Assembly (NCBI GenBank): GCA_947503625.1
Contig: CANNEK010000003.1
Coordinates: forward strand, 744,001 to 808,000
Source of the DNA: an uncultured Kordiimonas sp.
GTDB taxonomy: Bacteria > Pseudomonadota > Alphaproteobacteria > Sphingomonadales > Kordiimonadaceae
Length of the DNA stretch: 64,000 nucleotides
Direction of reading: 5' to 3'
The notes beneath the pieces are model-generated. The model saw only the letters and a program-made list of their open reading frames with translations, was not told where the DNA came from and did no database searches. Of the stretch, positions 62,521 to 64,000 are shown one piece after another (the first letter of the stretch is position 1; each line of letters starts with the position of its first letter). The position numbers were made by a program, and so were the translations under genes.

Positions 62521-63549
62521 GTGCGCGTTTTTCGTCATCCGGATGAATATTCAGCAAGTGATCGTGGTGCTGTCGTTGCCTTGGGTAACTTTGATGGATT
62601 CCACCGTGGCCATCAGGTGGTGATCGGCGAAGCGGGTCGACTGGCACGTGACATGGGGGTTCATCTGACCGTCGTGGTAACAGAGCCTCATCCCGTCAGT
62701 TTTTTTGCCCCGCATGTACCACCATTTCGGCTCACTCCGTTTCGGGAACGAGCGCAGCTTCTAGAAGCTTTTGGTGTCGATCAGCTTCTGGTTTTACCGT
62801 TTGATAAAAATCTGGCAGGTCTCAGCGCACAGGATTTTGTGAATGATATTCTCGTGGATGCCATAGGGGCCGTTCACGTGTGTGTCGGATATGATTATCG
62901 CTTCGGTAATGGACGCGGCGGCGGCACAGATGTATTGGCATGGATGGGCGAAATGGAAGGTTTTGGCCTGTCTGTTATACAGCCTGTAACGGTAGGTCTG
63001 GAAGGGTATGCCGGAGACGTTTATTCTTCAACACTTGTGCGTAAAGCCCTGCAGAATGGTCAGGCACGCAAAGCGGCCGCGCTGCTGGGGCATTGGTGGA
63101 GCATAAATGGACGTGTTTGTGAGGGAGACCAACGTGGTCGCACCATCGGGTTTCCGACAGCCAATCTTGAGCTTGGCGAGAGCCTGCAACCCAAGCTTGG
63201 TGTGTATGCGGTTCGCGTGACCATTGAGAACGAAAGCAAAATCTATAACGGTGTTGCCAATATCGGCAACCGGCCGACGTTCGATAAAAATGACGTCATG
63301 CTTGAAGTGCATCTTTTCGATTTTGATAGTGATCTTTACAATAAACATGTCCGGGTTCAGCTGGTGGCCTTTCTCAGGGAAGAAAAGAAATTCGACGGAC
63401 TGGAGTCTCTCAAGAGCCAAATCGCCCAGGATTCGCGGGTTGCCAAAATTGTTCTGGCGGAACCTGAAAACGACGCAGACCGGCTGGAAGCGCCAACGCT
63501 GGATCTCTATTTGAAACTGTTCCCAAAACCGCATGTCAGGGCACGATAA
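62521..63549 (+). CDS. ribF: Bifunctional riboflavin kinase/FAD synthetase RibF
   Basis: Makes FMN and then FAD from riboflavin. The 342-aa protein has an N-terminal nucleotidyltransferase domain (ALGNFDGFHRGHQVVIG, then GYDYRFGNGRGGGTDVL, and YSSTLVRKAL) and a C-terminal riboflavin kinase domain (GRTIGFPTANLEL, NGVANIGNRPTF, EVHLFDF). It starts with GTG at 62521 behind AGGGAAATTCTGAACC. FAD is needed by the acyl-CoA dehydrogenase and other flavoenzymes of the cell. Confidence 0.94.
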   Translation: MRVFRHPDEYSASDRGAVVALGNFDGFHRGHQVVIGEAGRLARDMGVHLTVVVTEPHPVSFFAPHVPPFRLTPFRERAQLLEAFGVDQLLVLPFDKNLAGLSAQDFVNDILVDAIGAVHVCVGYDYRFGNGRGGGTDVLAWMGEMEGFGLSVIQPVTVGLEGYAGDVYSSTLVRKALQNGQARKAAALLGHWWSINGRVCEGDQRGRTIGFPTANLELGESLQPKLGVYAVRVTIENESKIYNGVANIGNRPTFDKNDVMLEVHLFDFDSDLYNKHVRVQLVAFLREEKKFDGLESLKSQIAQDSRVAKIVLAEPENDADRLEAPTLDLYLKLFPKPHVRAR

Positions 63550-63614
63550 GGTAAAGAACCTGCAACGGCGCCGGCCAACTGGACCGGATTTTCCTTGCAT
63601 TCTGCACTAAGGGC

Positions 63615-64000
63615 ATGAACGATTTGCCGGTCACGGATTCTTGGGGAAGCTGGCTGGTGAGATCTATAACCTTTATTCTGTCACTTCTGCTGGTTTTGCC
63701 TTTAACAGCGCATGGCACTGCGCCTGACAAGAACACCCAACAAGCTATTAATGTCGCTACTTTTATGGATTTTCCGCCCTTCATCTCGGATGATGAGCCG
63801 AATGGTGGTATTGTTAGCTTGATTGTAAAAAAGAGTTTTGAAGCTGCCGGTCTTAACCCAATCTATTCGCTTGTGCCTTGGCGGCGATCGTTCCGCGCAG
63901 TGATGCGGGGTGAGTATTCCGCGTCATATTCATGGGCATACAGCGAAGAACGCGCCAGAGACTTCGAACTTTCGGCACCCATATTCAGTGTATCCAATCA
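63615..64000 (+). CDS. Periplasmic solute-binding protein (SBP_bac_3-like), cut by the window end
   Basis: The reading frame stays open from the ATG at 63615 to the last base, about 128 residues. After a signal peptide (ITFILSLLLVLPLTAHG), the mature start AINVATFMDFPPFIS and the GLNPIYSLVPWRRSFRAVMRG segment match the N-terminal lobe of polar amino acid binding proteins. A GTG at 63657, seven bases after GGGGAAG, is an alternative start that gives a shorter n-region. The 3' end is outside the window, so the family call is provisional. Confidence 0.68.
   Translation, partial: MNDLPVTDSWGSWLVRSITFILSLLLVLPLTAHGTAPDKNTQQAINVATFMDFPPFISDDEPNGGIVSLIVKKSFEAAGLNPIYSLVPWRRSFRAVMRGEYSASYSWAYSEERARDFELSAPIFSVSN

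Overview
The window reads as a stretch of chromosome from a free-living, probably marine, Gram-negative Alphaproteobacterium. The pointers are the cysG-DUF2849-sulfite reductase-DUF934-cysH sulfur cluster with a 4Fe-4S type APS reductase, the TIGR01459 HAD protein near ribF, a TipF-like degenerate EAL protein beside cheY/cheZ, a DUF3450/TtpC-type TonB energising operon and many exported peptidases. Kordiimonadales or a related order would fit, but this is inference from gene content. I see no rRNA, tRNA, CRISPR array, transposase, integrase or phage block. Gene density is high and both strands are used.

Layout. 1-6.2 kb: hisI, a structured intergenic region with a terminator, an exported trypsin-like protease, glyoxalase II, then an S9 prolyl oligopeptidase and an M20 peptidase in one operon. 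6.3-7.5 kb: a compact minus-strand operon of a membrane protein, an XRE regulator and two paralogous 72-73 aa membrane proteins, preceded by repeated operator-like motifs. 7.9-12.6 kb: assimilatory sulfate/sulfite reduction. 12.7-18.4 kb: LysR regulator overlapped by a solute-binding-like protein, a large M14 carboxypeptidase and a threonine-synthase-like enzyme. 18.5-23.2 kb: HNH protein, alpha/beta hydrolase, membrane protein, Bcr/CflA exporter, D-amino acid transaminase. 23.3-33.7 kb: MscS channel, tadA, two serine hydrolases, rluB-rsmD, a DUF3376-type patatin and succinate-semialdehyde dehydrogenase.

33.8-40.6 kb is a minus-strand TonB system: DUF3450, TtpC-like ExbB, ExbB, two ExbD, TonB, a TPR protein, then a small membrane protein and a second TonB. 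Together these would use the proton gradient to drive TonB-dependent receptors in the outer membrane. 41.2-47.2 kb: a PabB-PabC fusion, a di-haem peroxidase lipoprotein, and two MAPEG proteins around an SRPBCC protein. 47.3-51.2 kb: a GT2 glycosyltransferase, an acyltransferase-3 and, divergently, an adenylation enzyme with its own carrier-like domain; this set looks like a surface-modification module.

51.5-58 kb: MATE exporter, LCAD-like acyl-CoA dehydrogenase with a TetR-like palindrome upstream, a Lys/Ala-tailed protein, DUF1499, SCP2 and AsmA-like proteins. 58.3-64 kb: TipF-like protein, HAD phosphatase, cheY-cheZ, ribF and the start of a solute-binding protein cut by the window end.

The observations I rank highest are the CheZ homologue whose disordered tail carries three CheY-docking-like motifs, the adenylation/carrier plus acyltransferase-3 module, the TtpC-type TonB operon with duplicated ExbD and TonB, and the membrane-protein/XRE/twin small membrane protein operon.
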